Assembly (NCBI RefSeq): GCF_000383595.1
Contig: NZ_KB911581.1
Span: forward strand, 2,238,265-2,302,264
Direction of reading: 5' to 3'
Origin: Streptomyces bottropensis ATCC 25435
GTDB taxonomy: Bacteria > Actinomycetota > Actinomycetes > Streptomycetales > Streptomycetaceae
DNA length: 64,000 nt
Below the pieces are notes generated by a model. The model searched no databases and was not told where the DNA came from. It saw only the letters and a program-made list of their open reading frames with translations. Shown here piece after piece: positions 17,859 to 26,614 of the stretch. The translations under genes and the position numbers were made by a program. Each line of letters begins with the position of its first letter. Positions within the stretch are counted from its first letter, which is position 1.

Positions 17859-18174
17859 CGTCACTCTCTCCTCGGCCGCTCGCGGTGGCCGTGTCCGTCC
17901 GCCCTCCGTACGTGTACCGCGTCCGCGCGCGATCACGCCCCGTGCCGATGCTCGCACCAGCCGTAGCGCCACGGGCCCGCGCCGCACCGCCGAGCGAGGT
18001 GTACGTGCGCGAGGATGCCCGACGATCCGGTACCCGCCGCCGTCCGCGTCGCTGCCGCGCGGTGTCCATCGGCCGTACGGCATGTGTCCGATCCCGTACT
18101 GCTGGTGATCGGCACCGGCGGGCAGAGTAGCCGGACCCGGGCGACGCGGCCACCCCGTGCGCGAGGATGGAGCC
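17859..18174. other. divergent intergenic region, no gene seen
   Basis: This 316-bp region lies between the VOC gene and the sulfurtransferase gene. A GAGGAT at 18163-18168, 6 nt before the ATG at 18175, might be a -10. I see nothing else. Confidence 0.35.
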
Positions 18175-19002
18175 ATGAACGCCATCATCACCGCCTCCGA
18201 CCTCGCCGGCGAACTGGCGGGACCCCGTCCGCCGGTCCTCCTGGACGTCCGCTGGCAGTTGGGCGGCCCGAACCAGCGTCCCGAGTACGACAAGGCGCAC
18301 CTCCCCGGAGCCGTCTTCGTCGACCTGGACGCCGAACTCGCCGGTCCGGCGGGCTCCGGCGGCCGCCACCCGCTGCCCGACACCGACGCCTTCGGCGCTG
18401 CGATGCGGGCGGCCGGGGTCGGCGCCGACCGCCCCGTCGTCGTGTACGACGGCGGGCTCAACTGGGCCGCCGCGCGCGCGTGGTGGCTGCTCCGCTGGGC
18501 GGGTCACCCCTCGGTACGGGTCCTGGACGGCGGCCTGGCTGCCTGGGAAGGCCCCCTGACGGCCGAGATCCCGCGGCCCGAGCCCGGCACCTTCGAGCCC
18601 GTCCCCGGCGCGCTGCCGCTGCTCGACGCGGACGGCGCCGCCGAGCTGGCCCGCACCGGACTCCTCCTGGACGCCCGGGCCGCCGAGCGCTACCGCGGCG
18701 ACGTGGAGCCCATCGATCCGGTCGGCGGCCACATCCCGGGCGCGGTGTCCGCCCCCACCACGGAGAACGTGACCGAATCCGGCCGCTTCCGCTCCGCCGC
18801 CGAACTCGCCGACCGCTTCAAGGGATTCGGCGCGACGGCCGACTCCGAGGTCGGCGTCTACTGCGGCTCCGGGGTCTCCGGCGCCCACCAGGTGCTGGCG
18901 CTGGCCGTCGCGGGCATCCCGGCGGCCCTGTACGTGGGCTCGTGGTCGGAGTGGTCCCGGGACGGGAGCCGTCCGGTCGCCACCGGGCCCGACCCCCGGT
19001 GA
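18175..19002 (+). CDS. sulfurtransferase (two rhodanese domains)
   Basis: The 275-residue protein has two rhodanese domains. The second carries the catalytic loop YCGSGVSGAH with the persulfide-forming cysteine. The equivalent N-terminal loop is VVYDGGLNWAAARAWW, with Asp in place of Cys, as in thiosulfate and 3-mercaptopyruvate sulfurtransferases. The CGSGV-type loop favours a mercaptopyruvate or thiosulfate donor. It is cytoplasmic. The ATG at 18175 follows GGATGGAG, which may be a ribosome binding site or part of a leaderless promoter. A 13-bp terminator stem follows. Confidence 0.88.
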   Translation: MNAIITASDLAGELAGPRPPVLLDVRWQLGGPNQRPEYDKAHLPGAVFVDLDAELAGPAGSGGRHPLPDTDAFGAAMRAAGVGADRPVVVYDGGLNWAAARAWWLLRWAGHPSVRVLDGGLAAWEGPLTAEIPRPEPGTFEPVPGALPLLDADGAAELARTGLLLDARAAERYRGDVEPIDPVGGHIPGAVSAPTTENVTESGRFRSAAELADRFKGFGATADSEVGVYCGSGVSGAHQVLALAVAGIPAALYVGSWSEWSRDGSRPVATGPDPR

Positions 19003-19024
19003 GTCACCGCTGACACGAACGCCG

Positions 19025-19055
19025 TGGGGCCCGCGTCTGAACGACGCGGGCCCCA
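19025..19055 (+). terminator. terminator of the sulfurtransferase gene
   Basis: A perfect 13-bp stem, TGGGGCCCGCGTC with GACGCGGGCCCCA, has a 5-nt loop and lies 22 bp after the stop codon. Confidence 0.88.
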
Positions 19056-19211
19056 CACACGTATGAATGACCGATCCTGCTCCCACAAAAAACACCAGCA
19101 CACACCACCAGCGAAACCATCAGCGAAGACGCAGACAGGACACCGCCACAGACACAGACGAAGAAACGCGTCCGCGAGAACGACCGGTCCGACTCCCCAC
19201 CGTGGGGTCCG

Positions 19212-20252
19212 CTACTCCTGTTTCTTGCGCCGCGTACCGAAGACGATCTCGTCCCAGCTCGGCACCGCCGCGCGACGGCCCGGACGGACGCCGTCCGCCT
19301 CGGCCTGGCGGTCGGTGGCGCCGATGAGCCGGTCGCGATGGCCGTTGACCGACCGCGGCATGAGGACGTCCGCGTAGGCGGAACCGGCCGAGGCCGCGGG
19401 GGCCGCGGACTCCTCCTCCGCCCCCTCCTCGACGGAGACGGACGAGGACTCCTCCTGCGGTTCCACGGAGGGCAGTTCGGGCACCACCAGGTCGCCCCGG
19501 TAGCTCGGGACGGCCTCCAGGATGCTGGTGAGCGAGTCGCGCTCGCTCACCAACTCGTCGTCGGACTCCGAGGGCGGGGGCAGGGCGGGACGTTCCGCCT
19601 GGCGGTCCAGGGGGCGGTCACGGGGCAGCCGCGCGATCCTCGGCACGAACGGGAAGCTCGGCTCGGGCGTCCCGAGGTCGTCGGACTCGCCGATCAGCGA
19701 GCGTGCCTCGTCGTCGACGGCCTGGACGAGCCGTCGGGGCGGGTCGTACGTCCAGCTCGCCGAGTGCGGTTCGCCCGCGACGCAGTACACCAGCAGGACT
19801 TCCCAGGTGCCGTCGTCGCGGCGCCAGGAGTCCCACTGGACGGTGTCCTTCTCGGCGCCGCGCAGCAGCAGTCGCTCCTGGACGGCCTCACCGAGCTGGG
19901 GTCCGGCGGCGTTCTCGCCGGGGCGGCGGACCGGCGTCTTGCGGGCCCGCTCGGCCATGAAGGCCCGCTCGGCGAGGACGGGACCCTCGAACCGGCGGAC
20001 CCGGTCGACGGGGATGCCGGCGAGCTGCGCGACCTCCTCGGCCGTGGCACCCGCGCGTATCCGCGCCTGGATGTCACGGGGGCGGAGATGGCTCTCCACC
20101 TCGATCTCGATCTGGCCGAGGCGTGGACGGTCGCCGCGCACGGCGGCACGCAGCCGTTCGTCGATCGGAAGCGTGTACTCCGTGGAATCGGCAGCCTTCA
20201 GCACCAGCCGTGTGCCGTCATTGGAGACGGCCACGACACGCAGTTCGGGCAT
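19212..20252 (-). CDS. sepH: SepH, FtsZ-stimulating cell-division protein
   Basis: The 346-residue protein has an N-terminal DUF3071 domain with a helix-turn-helix (MPELRVVAVSNDGTRLVLK to about residue 110; RAGATAEEVAQLAGIPVDRVRRFE is the HTH). A conserved middle block (WDSWRRDDGTWEVLLVY) follows, then a disordered acidic region. It ends in a short basic motif, SWDEIVFGTRRKKQE. This is the layout of Streptomyces SepH, which binds FtsZ and promotes Z-ring assembly at sporulation septa. The ATG at 20252 has GGGAGGT upstream. It is transcribed alone, leftward. Confidence 0.92.
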   Translation of the reverse strand: MPELRVVAVSNDGTRLVLKAADSTEYTLPIDERLRAAVRGDRPRLGQIEIEVESHLRPRDIQARIRAGATAEEVAQLAGIPVDRVRRFEGPVLAERAFMAERARKTPVRRPGENAAGPQLGEAVQERLLLRGAEKDTVQWDSWRRDDGTWEVLLVYCVAGEPHSASWTYDPPRRLVQAVDDEARSLIGESDDLGTPEPSFPFVPRIARLPRDRPLDRQAERPALPPPSESDDELVSERDSLTSILEAVPSYRGDLVVPELPSVEPQEESSSVSVEEGAEEESAAPAASAGSAYADVLMPRSVNGHRDRLIGATDRQAEADGVRPGRRAAVPSWDEIVFGTRRKKQE

Positions 20253-20654
20253 GGGGACCTCCCGGGTGGTGCCTGCCGACGTCACGTGCGTCGCTGCTTC
20301 CGCTAGTCGAGTGTGGCCTGCCCGGGTGCAGCCTGCCACAACCTTGCCGAGTTGCCCGGCGTGTCGGGCGTGAGCCCGAGGTTGCCGTTATGGCACGGTT
20401 ATCAATTCGCAACGCTAAGTGACGAACCTCATCACCCTGTGCAACGATCCCCCTCCCGGCGGTCCTCGAAGGCCCCGGACACCCTGGCGGGAGTCCGGAC
20501 CCAGGGCTCGCAACAGTACTCCATTCGGGCCACTTGCGTGGATCGGCACGCCGCCCAACTTCTCACGCCAGACGTCGATCCGGCGTGGGAACAGACCTTT
20601 TCGTGACCTCGGGAGGGACGCCCTTCACACGATCGACGACAACCGCCCGAGGCG
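20253..20654. other. intergenic region upstream of sepH
   Basis: These 402 bp separate two leftward genes and should hold the sepH promoter and the 3' end of the oxidase transcript. A short TCGGGC-GTGA-GCCCGA hairpin lies near 20365. I see no small gene or clear promoter hexamers. Confidence 0.35.
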
Positions 20655-21974
20655 CTACGCGCCGAGCACCCGGCGCAAGTAGTCGTTCTGGAAGCGCCGT
20701 TCGGGGTCGAGCCGGTCACGCAGCGCGGTGAACTCGCCGAACCGCGGGTAGACCTTGGCGAAGTAGTCCGTGTCGCGGGTGTGCACCTTGCCCCAGTGCG
20801 GCCGCCCCTCGTGCGCGGTGAAGATCCGCTCGGCGGCGGTGAAGTACGCCTGATAGGGCGTGCCCTTGAACATGTGCACGGCGACGTACGCGCTCTCGCG
20901 GCCGGAGGCGGTGGAGAGCGTGATGTCGTCGGCCGGCGCGGTGCGCACCTCGACCGGGAAGCTGACGCGCAGCTTCGAACGGTCGACCATCGCCTTGAGT
21001 TCACGCAGCGTGTCCACCAGGGCCTCGCGCGGCACGGCGAACTCCATCTCCACGAACCGCACTCGGCGCGGAGAGGTGAAGACCTTGTAGGGAATGTCGG
21101 TGTACGTCCGCGCGGACAGGGCGCGGCTGGAGATCTGCGCGATGGTGGGGATGGTCGCGGGGACCGCCTGGCCGACCCAGTTGGCCACCTGGAACACGCC
21201 GTTGGAGAGGAACTCGTCCTCGAACCAGCTGTTCAGCTGCGGTACGGGCTTCTCGGGGCCCGCGCTGCGGTTGTTGCGCTTGGTGTTGGTGTTGCCGGTG
21301 TGCGGGAACCAGTAGAACTCGAAGTGCTCGTTCTCGGCGTGCAGTTCGTCGAACTCGGCCGTCACCCTCTCGAACGACATCGGTTCCTCGCGTGCCGTGA
21401 GCAGGAAGATCGGCTCCACGGCGAAGGTGATCGCGGTGACGATGCCGAGGGCGCCGATGCCGACGCGGGCGGCGGCGAAGACGTCCGCGTTCTCCGTCGG
21501 CGAGCAGGTGAGGATCGAGCCGTCCGCGGTGACCAGTTCGAGGCCCCGGATCTGGGCGGCGATGGAGGCCGAGTCCCGGCCGGTGCCGTGCGTTCCGGTG
21601 CTGGTGGCGCCGGAGACCGTCTGCTCCATGATGTCGCCCATGTTCGTGAGCGACAGGCCCTCGCGGGCGAGGGCCAGGTTGAGCCGCTTGAGCGGGGTGC
21701 CCGCGGCGACCGTGACGGTCATGGCCTCACGGTCGATCCTGCGTATGCCCGTCAGCAGTTGGGGACGGATCAGCACACCGTCCGTGGCGGCCGCCGCCGT
21801 GAAGGAGTGACCCGTGCCGACCGCCTTCACCCGCAGGTCGTCCTCGGCGGCCTTCCGCACGGCCGCTGCGAGCTCCTCGACGGTGGCCGGGGTGACCTCC
21901 CGTACGGGCCGGGCGGTGACGTTCCCCGCCCAGTTACGCCACGTGCCGCTCTTGCCGATCACTGTGGTGCTCAT
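20655..21974 (-). CDS. D-arabinono-1,4-lactone oxidase-like FAD-linked oxidoreductase
   Basis: The 439-residue protein belongs to the vanillyl-alcohol-oxidase flavoprotein family. The FAD-binding PP-loop is VKAVGTGHSFT with the glycine-rich TSTGTHGTGRDSASIAAQIRG, and the C-terminal aldonolactone oxidase signature is HWGKVHTRD. It would oxidise a sugar-1,4-lactone using oxygen or an electron acceptor. The ATG at 21974 has GGGGAGGG upstream. The 5' end overlaps the last 41 bp of the upstream MFS gene, so the two are probably one transcript. Confidence 0.87.
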   Translation of the reverse strand: MSTTVIGKSGTWRNWAGNVTARPVREVTPATVEELAAAVRKAAEDDLRVKAVGTGHSFTAAAATDGVLIRPQLLTGIRRIDREAMTVTVAAGTPLKRLNLALAREGLSLTNMGDIMEQTVSGATSTGTHGTGRDSASIAAQIRGLELVTADGSILTCSPTENADVFAAARVGIGALGIVTAITFAVEPIFLLTAREEPMSFERVTAEFDELHAENEHFEFYWFPHTGNTNTKRNNRSAGPEKPVPQLNSWFEDEFLSNGVFQVANWVGQAVPATIPTIAQISSRALSARTYTDIPYKVFTSPRRVRFVEMEFAVPREALVDTLRELKAMVDRSKLRVSFPVEVRTAPADDITLSTASGRESAYVAVHMFKGTPYQAYFTAAERIFTAHEGRPHWGKVHTRDTDYFAKVYPRFGEFTALRDRLDPERRFQNDYLRRVLGA

Positions 21975-23175
21975 GGGGCCCTCCCCGCCTTGGAGCCGGC
22001 CTGCGCAGCCGGCGGTACCCGAGGAAACCCACCGCGACCGCGACGGCCCCGGACGCCGCCGGAACCACGTACCCCGCCTTCGCCCCGGCTGCGTCGATCA
22101 CCCAGCCGGAGACCGAGGAGCCGAGCGCGACCCCGACCGCGAGTCCGGTGCTCACCCAGGTCATGCCCTCGGTCAGTTGCGTGCGTGGTACGTGCTCCTC
22201 GATCAGGGACATCGTCGTGATCATCGTGGGTGCGATGGACAGTCCGGCGACGAAGAGCGCCACGGCCAGGAACGGCAAGTTTCCGACCAGTAGGAGGGGG
22301 ATCATACTCACGGCCATGCCGCACACGCCCATCAGCCACCGTCGTTCAGCCGCCCCGCCGAAGCGCACCAGCCCGAAGGCGATGCCCGCGGCGCAGGAAC
22401 CGGCCGCGTAGAGGGCCAGGACGACGCTCGCGGCGGCCTTGTGGCCCCGCTCCTCGGCGAAGGCCACGGTGACCACGTCGACGGCCCCGAAGATCGCCCC
22501 GGTCGCCACGAAGGTGGCCACCAGGACCCGCAGTCCGGGCGAGCGCAGCGCCGAACGGCGCCTGTCGTGCCGCGCGCGCGGGTGCGGCGCCGGCTCGGTC
22601 GCGCGCTGGGCGGTGAGCCAGAAGACGCCGGCCGCCAGGAAGCAGGCGGCGAGCAGCGGGCCCGCCTCCGGGAACCACGCCGTGGAGAGCCCGATGGAGA
22701 TGATCGGCCCGAAGATGAAGCAGATCTCGTCGACGACCGACTCGAAGGAGTACGCGGTGTGCAGCTGCGGGGTGTCCCGGTACAGGGCCGCCCAGCGCGC
22801 CCGGGTCATCGCCCCGAGGCTCGGCACACAGCCGATGCCGGCCGAGCAGACGTAGAGCACCCAGTCCGGCCACGCGTAGTGCGCGGCGAACAGCAGCGCG
22901 GCCGCCGCGGTCAGTGCGACGAGGGTCGCCGGGCGCAGCACCCGGCGCTGTCCGTACTGGTCCACCAGCCGGGAGATCTGCGGGCCGAGTACGGCGGCGG
23001 ACAGCGCGATGGTCGCCGACAGCGCGCCCGCCAGGCCGTACCGTCCGGTGAGCTGGGAGATCATCGTGACCACGCCGATGCCCATCATGGACAGCGGCAT
23101 CCGGCCGAGAAGACCCGCGGCGGTGAAACCCCTGGTGCCGGGGGCGGCGAACAGGGCGGTGTAGGGGCTGGGCAC
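21934..23175 (-). CDS. MFS transporter, 12-TM
   Basis: The 413-residue protein has about 12 hydrophobic segments in two six-helix halves, with a central cytoplasmic loop (TEPAPHPRARHDRRRSALRSPG). The loop between TM2 and TM3 reads LVDQYGQRRVLRPA, close to the MFS motif A. It is probably a drug or metabolite exporter; the substrate is unknown. The last ~13 codons are read in another frame by the downstream oxidase gene, an unusually long overlap of 41 bp that suggests coupled expression. Confidence 0.85.
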   Translation of the reverse strand: MPSPYTALFAAPGTRGFTAAGLLGRMPLSMMGIGVVTMISQLTGRYGLAGALSATIALSAAVLGPQISRLVDQYGQRRVLRPATLVALTAAAALLFAAHYAWPDWVLYVCSAGIGCVPSLGAMTRARWAALYRDTPQLHTAYSFESVVDEICFIFGPIISIGLSTAWFPEAGPLLAACFLAAGVFWLTAQRATEPAPHPRARHDRRRSALRSPGLRVLVATFVATGAIFGAVDVVTVAFAEERGHKAAASVVLALYAAGSCAAGIAFGLVRFGGAAERRWLMGVCGMAVSMIPLLLVGNLPFLAVALFVAGLSIAPTMITTMSLIEEHVPRTQLTEGMTWVSTGLAVGVALGSSVSGWVIDAAGAKAGYVVPAASGAVAVAVGFLGYRRLRRPAPRRGGPHEHHSDRQERHVA

Positions 23176-23312
23176 GGGGTCTCCGGTCGGTCCGGTACGC
23201 GGAGGAGAAGGTTCCTCGTAAGGCGTGACTGTGGTCGATACAGCTTACGGGTGAGGTGACCCTCGGTCCTCCTCGGACGTGGGCCGGGATCCCGGCAGCC
23301 GGCGCCGGGTGG

Positions 23313-23318
23313 CAGGAT
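23313..23318 (+). promoter_or_regulatory. -10 hexamer for probable leaderless hemH transcript
   Basis: CAGGAT lies 7 nt before the ATG at 23326, and no Shine-Dalgarno sequence is present. Confidence 0.45.
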
Positions 23319-23325
23319 CGAAGAC

Positions 23326-24453
23326 ATGCCACACGCGCACGACGCCACCCCCTACGACGCTCTGCTCCTGCTCTCGTTCGGCGGCCCGGAGGGCCCGGAC
23401 GACGTGGTCCCGTTCCTGGAGAACGTGACGCGGGGGCGCGGCATCCCCAAGGAACGCCTCAAGGAAGTCGGGCAGCACTACTTCCTGTTCGGCGGGGTCA
23501 GCCCCATCAACGGCCAGAACCGCGCCCTGCTCGACGCCCTGCGCAAGGACTTCGCCGAACACGGCCTGGACCTGCCGGTCTACTGGGGCAACCGCAACTG
23601 GGCGCCCTATCTGACCGACACGCTGCGTGAGATGGTGGCCGACGGCCGCCGCCGCGTCCTCGTCCTCGCCACCAGCGCGTACGCCTCGTACTCGGGCTGC
23701 CGCCAGTACCGCGAGAACCTCGCCGACTCGCTCGCCGCCCTGGAGTCCGAGGGCCTCCAGCCGCCGAGGATCGACAAGATCCGGCACTACTTCAACCACC
23801 CGGGCTTCCTGGAGCCCATGATCGACGGCGTCCTGCGGTCGCTCGCCGACCTTCCCGAGGACGTCCGTGACGGCGCGCACCTCGCCTTCTGCACGCACTC
23901 CATCCCGAACGCCTCGGCGGACACCTCCGGCCCGGCCGAGGACCACGGGGACGGCGGCGCCTACGTCGCCGAGCACCTGGAGGTCTCGCGGCTCATCGTC
24001 GAGGCCGTGCGCGAGCGGACCGGGGTCGAGCACCCCTGGCAGCTCGTCTACCAGTCCCGCTCCGGCGCCCCGCACATCCCGTGGCTGGAGCCCGACATCT
24101 GCGACCACCTCCAGGAGCGGCACGAGTCCGGGGTCCCGGCCGTCGTGATGGCGCCCATCGGGTTCGTCTCGGACCACATGGAGGTCCTCTACGACCTCGA
24201 CACCGAGGCCATGGCCAAGGGCGAGGAGCTGGGGCTGCCGGTCCGCCGGTCGGCCACCGTGGGCGCCGATCCGCGCTTCGCCGCCGCCGTCCGCGATCTC
24301 GTCCTGGAGCGCGCCGCCGTCGAGCGGGGCGACGACGTCGCACCCTGCGCCCTCGGCGCACTCGGCGCGAGCCACCACCTGTGCCCGGTCGGCTGCTGCC
24401 CGGCCCGCGCCCCCCGGCCCGCCGCCGCGGGCGTCGACAGCCCGTACGCGTGA
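23326..24453 (+). CDS. hemH: ferrochelatase (coproporphyrin III ferrochelatase, HemH/CpfC)
   Basis: The 375-residue enzyme inserts iron into the porphyrin macrocycle in haem biosynthesis; actinobacteria use the coproporphyrin-dependent route. The active-site histidine is in FCTHSIPNA, and [12 protein letters not shown] carries the conserved acid. The C-terminus has closely spaced cysteines in [10 protein letters not shown] plus an earlier one in APCALGALG, consistent with the [2Fe-2S] cluster known in actinobacterial ferrochelatases. The inositol monophosphatase gene follows after 8 bp, so the two are probably co-transcribed. Confidence 0.93.
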   Translation: MPHAHDATPYDALLLLSFGGPEGPDDVVPFLENVTRGRGIPKERLKEVGQHYFLFGGVSPINGQNRALLDALRKDFAEHGLDLPVYWGNRNWAPYLTDTLREMVADGRRRVLVLATSAYASYSGCRQYRENLADSLAALESEGLQPPRIDKIRHYFNHPGFLEPMIDGVLRSLADLPEDVRDGAHLAFCTHSIPNASADTSGPAEDHGDGGAYVAEHLEVSRLIVEAVRERTGVEHPWQLVYQSRSGAPHIPWLEPDICDHLQERHESGVPAVVMAPIGFVSDHMEVLYDLDTEAMAKGEELGLPVRRSATVGADPRFAAAVRDLVLERAAVERGDDVAPCALGALGASHHLCPVGCCPARAPRPAAAGVDSPYA

Positions 24454-24461
24454 GGAGCACC

Positions 24462-25280
24462 GTGAACGACCAGACAGAGCGCCCGGACGGCCTGCGGGCC
24501 GAACTGCTGGAGATCGCCCTGGACGCGGCCCACCGCGCGGGAGCCTTCCTGCGCGACGGCCGCCCCGCCGACCTCGGCGTGGCCGCCACCAAGTCCAGCG
24601 CGGTCGATGTCGTCACCGAGATGGACATCGCCTCCGAGAAGCTGATCACCGGCCTGCTGGCCGAGCGCAGGCCGCACGACGGCGTGCTCGGCGAGGAGGG
24701 CGCCAGCGTCGAGGGGACCAGCGGCGTCCAGTGGGTGATCGACCCCATCGACGGAACCGTCAACTACCTCTACGGCCTGCCCAGCTGGGCCGTGTCCATC
24801 GCCGTCCGGGTGGACGGCGAGACGGTCGTGGGCGTGGTCCACGCTCCGGAGCGAGGCGAGACCTTCCGGGCCGTCCTCGGTGAGGGCGCCTACCTGAACG
24901 ACCGCCCCGCGCGCGTGCGCCCCGCCCCGGAACTGGGGCTGGCCCTCGTCGGCACCGGTTTCGGCTACCGGGCCGAGCGGCGGGCCGCGCAGGCCGACGT
25001 GCTGCGCGAGCTGATCCCGCACGTGCGGGACATCCGACGCGGCGGCTCGGCCGCGATCGACCTGTGCGACGTGGCCGCGGGCCGCCTGGACGCCTACTAC
25101 GAGCGCGGTCTCAACCCCTGGGACTACGCGGCGGGCGACCTCATCGCCCGGGAGGCGGGCGCCCTGACCGGTGGCCGCCCCTCGGAGCCCCTCTCGCCCG
25201 AGCTGACCGTCGCCGCCCCACCCGCCCTCTTCGAGGTCCTCCAGACCCGCCTGGAGGAGCTCGGCGCCTGGCACGACTGA
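24462..25280 (+). CDS. inositol monophosphatase family protein
   Basis: The 272-residue protein has the Mg-dependent phosphatase signature set: VDVVTEMDIASEKLI, LGEEG, WVIDPIDGTVNYLYGLP (metal-binding Asp residues) and NPWDYAAGDLIAREAG at the C-terminus. It probably dephosphorylates inositol-1-phosphate or a related phosphomonoester in the cytoplasm. The GTG at 24462 sits 4-5 nt after GAGGAG. A GTG at 24450 is in frame but overlaps the hemH stop and lacks a site. A strong terminator follows. Confidence 0.87.
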   Translation: MNDQTERPDGLRAELLEIALDAAHRAGAFLRDGRPADLGVAATKSSAVDVVTEMDIASEKLITGLLAERRPHDGVLGEEGASVEGTSGVQWVIDPIDGTVNYLYGLPSWAVSIAVRVDGETVVGVVHAPERGETFRAVLGEGAYLNDRPARVRPAPELGLALVGTGFGYRAERRAAQADVLRELIPHVRDIRRGGSAAIDLCDVAAGRLDAYYERGLNPWDYAAGDLIAREAGALTGGRPSEPLSPELTVAAPPALFEVLQTRLEELGAWHD

Positions 25281-25298
25281 CACGCACCCGCGCAGAGC

Positions 25299-25334
25299 AG
25301 CGGGCCCCCGGCCTGGATCTGGCGGGGGCCCGCT
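25299..25334 (+). terminator. terminator after the hemH/IMPase unit
   Basis: A perfect 12-bp stem, AGCGGGCCCCCG with CGGGGGCCCGCT, has a 12-nt loop. It lies between convergent genes. Confidence 0.85.
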
Positions 25335-25375
25335 GTGGTGCGTAGGGCTGGTAAGTGGGCCGGGAATGCGGACGC

Positions 25376-25540
25376 CTAGGCGCCGACCTCCACACCGTGG
25401 TCGGCGGCGAGGCGACGCAGGTCGTCGAGTTCGCCCTGCTCGACCTCGGCGAGGAAGTCGTCGCCCTCGTCGCGTGCCCTGGTCAGGTCGGACTCGGTCG
25501 TCCTTATGCGCTGCAGAAGTCCTGCGGTGAATGCGTCCAT
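25376..25540 (-). CDS. small conserved acidic helical protein
   Basis: The 54-residue product starts MDAFTAGLLQRIRTTESDLTR and continues as an amphipathic, charge-rich helix (ARDEGDDFLAEVEQGELDDLRRL). It contains no cysteine and no membrane segment. The ATG at 25540 has GAGGGGG upstream. I know it only as a conserved Streptomyces small protein near cutRS. Function unknown; a regulatory or adaptor role is guesswork. Confidence 0.65.
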   Translation of the reverse strand: MDAFTAGLLQRIRTTESDLTRARDEGDDFLAEVEQGELDDLRRLAADHGVEVGA

Positions 25541-25954
25541 GCTGCGCCCCCTCGTCCTGGGTCGTGGGTCGGTGGCACGGGGGTGTGCCGTTCGGAAGGG
25601 GCGATCACGTCTCCTGCGGGTGCCCAGCGCTGCCCTGCCGGGCGGCGACGGTGCCGGACACCCACGCCCGCTCTGCGGAAAAGCGGATTGCCGCGTACCG
25701 CATGGTGGTGCGGCACAAGCGGAGCGTGATCGCGGGGTGTAAAGCCGTCCTCCCCCCGGTCCTTCCGACGGAAACCTCAACCGAACGAAAAAATCCCGTA
25801 TTCCCGGCCGGGCCCCAGCGGCCTTCCTGCCCGGTGGCCGCCTTACCGCCGACTTACGGCCGAAAAAGGCAGGATGGAGGTCACACACCCACGAACCCCT
25901 GCCCGTGCGCGCCTTCGGCGCGCTACGCGGGTGGACACAGGAAGGACAAGCGAC
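25541..25954. other. intergenic region before cutR
   Basis: This 414-bp gap lies between the small leftward gene and cutR. It includes an AT-richer stretch around 25775-25870 that could hold the cutRS promoter. No defined motif or gene can be supported. Confidence 0.35.
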
Positions 25955-26608
25955 GTGCGCGTACTCGTCGTCGAGGACGAGCAGCTGCTCGCCGATGCGG
26001 TGGCCACCGGACTGCGCCGGGAGGCCATGGCCGTCGACGTCGTGTACGACGGTGCGGCCGCCCTGGAACGCATCGGCGTCAACGACTACGACGTGGTCGT
26101 CCTCGACCGCGACCTCCCCCTCGTCCACGGCGACGACGTCTGCCGCAAGGTGGTCGAGCTGGGGCTGCCCACGCGCGTGCTGATGCTGACCGCGTCCGGC
26201 GACGTCAGCGACCGCGTCGAGGGCCTGGAGATCGGCGCCGACGACTACCTGCCCAAGCCGTTCGCCTTCAGCGAGCTCATCGCGCGCGTACGGGCCCTCG
26301 GCCGGCGGACGAGCCTGCCGCTGCCGCCCGTGCTGGAGCGCGCCGGGATCAAGCTCGACCCCAACCGCCGTGAGGTCTTCCGCGACGGCAAGGAGGTCCA
26401 GCTCGCCCCCAAGGAGTTCGCGGTCCTGGAGGTCCTGATGCGCAGCGAGGGCGCCGTCGTCTCGGCGGAGCAGCTCCTGGAGAAGGCCTGGGACGAGAAC
26501 ACCGACCCGTTCACCAACGTCGTGCGCGTGACGGTCATGACACTGCGCCGCAAGCTCGGCGAACCGCCGGTCATCGTCACCGTGCCCGGCTCCGGCTACC
26601 GGATCTGA
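25955..26608 (+). CDS. cutR: response regulator CutR (OmpR family)
   Basis: The 217-residue protein has a receiver domain with phosphoacceptor Asp51 in VVVLDRDLP and the conserved Lys in YLPKPF. An OmpR-type winged helix follows (QLAPKEFAVLEVLMRSEG ... VTVMTLRRKLG). The GTG at 25955 follows GGAAGGAC. Together with the adjacent kinase it matches the Streptomyces CutRS pair, which has been linked to copper-related traits, secretion stress and antibiotic production. Assignment rests on sequence pattern and gene neighbourhood. Confidence 0.87.
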   Translation: MRVLVVEDEQLLADAVATGLRREAMAVDVVYDGAAALERIGVNDYDVVVLDRDLPLVHGDDVCRKVVELGLPTRVLMLTASGDVSDRVEGLEIGADDYLPKPFAFSELIARVRALGRRTSLPLPPVLERAGIKLDPNRREVFRDGKEVQLAPKEFAVLEVLMRSEGAVVSAEQLLEKAWDENTDPFTNVVRVTVMTLRRKLGEPPVIVTVPGSGYRI

Positions 26609-26614
26609 TCCGCC

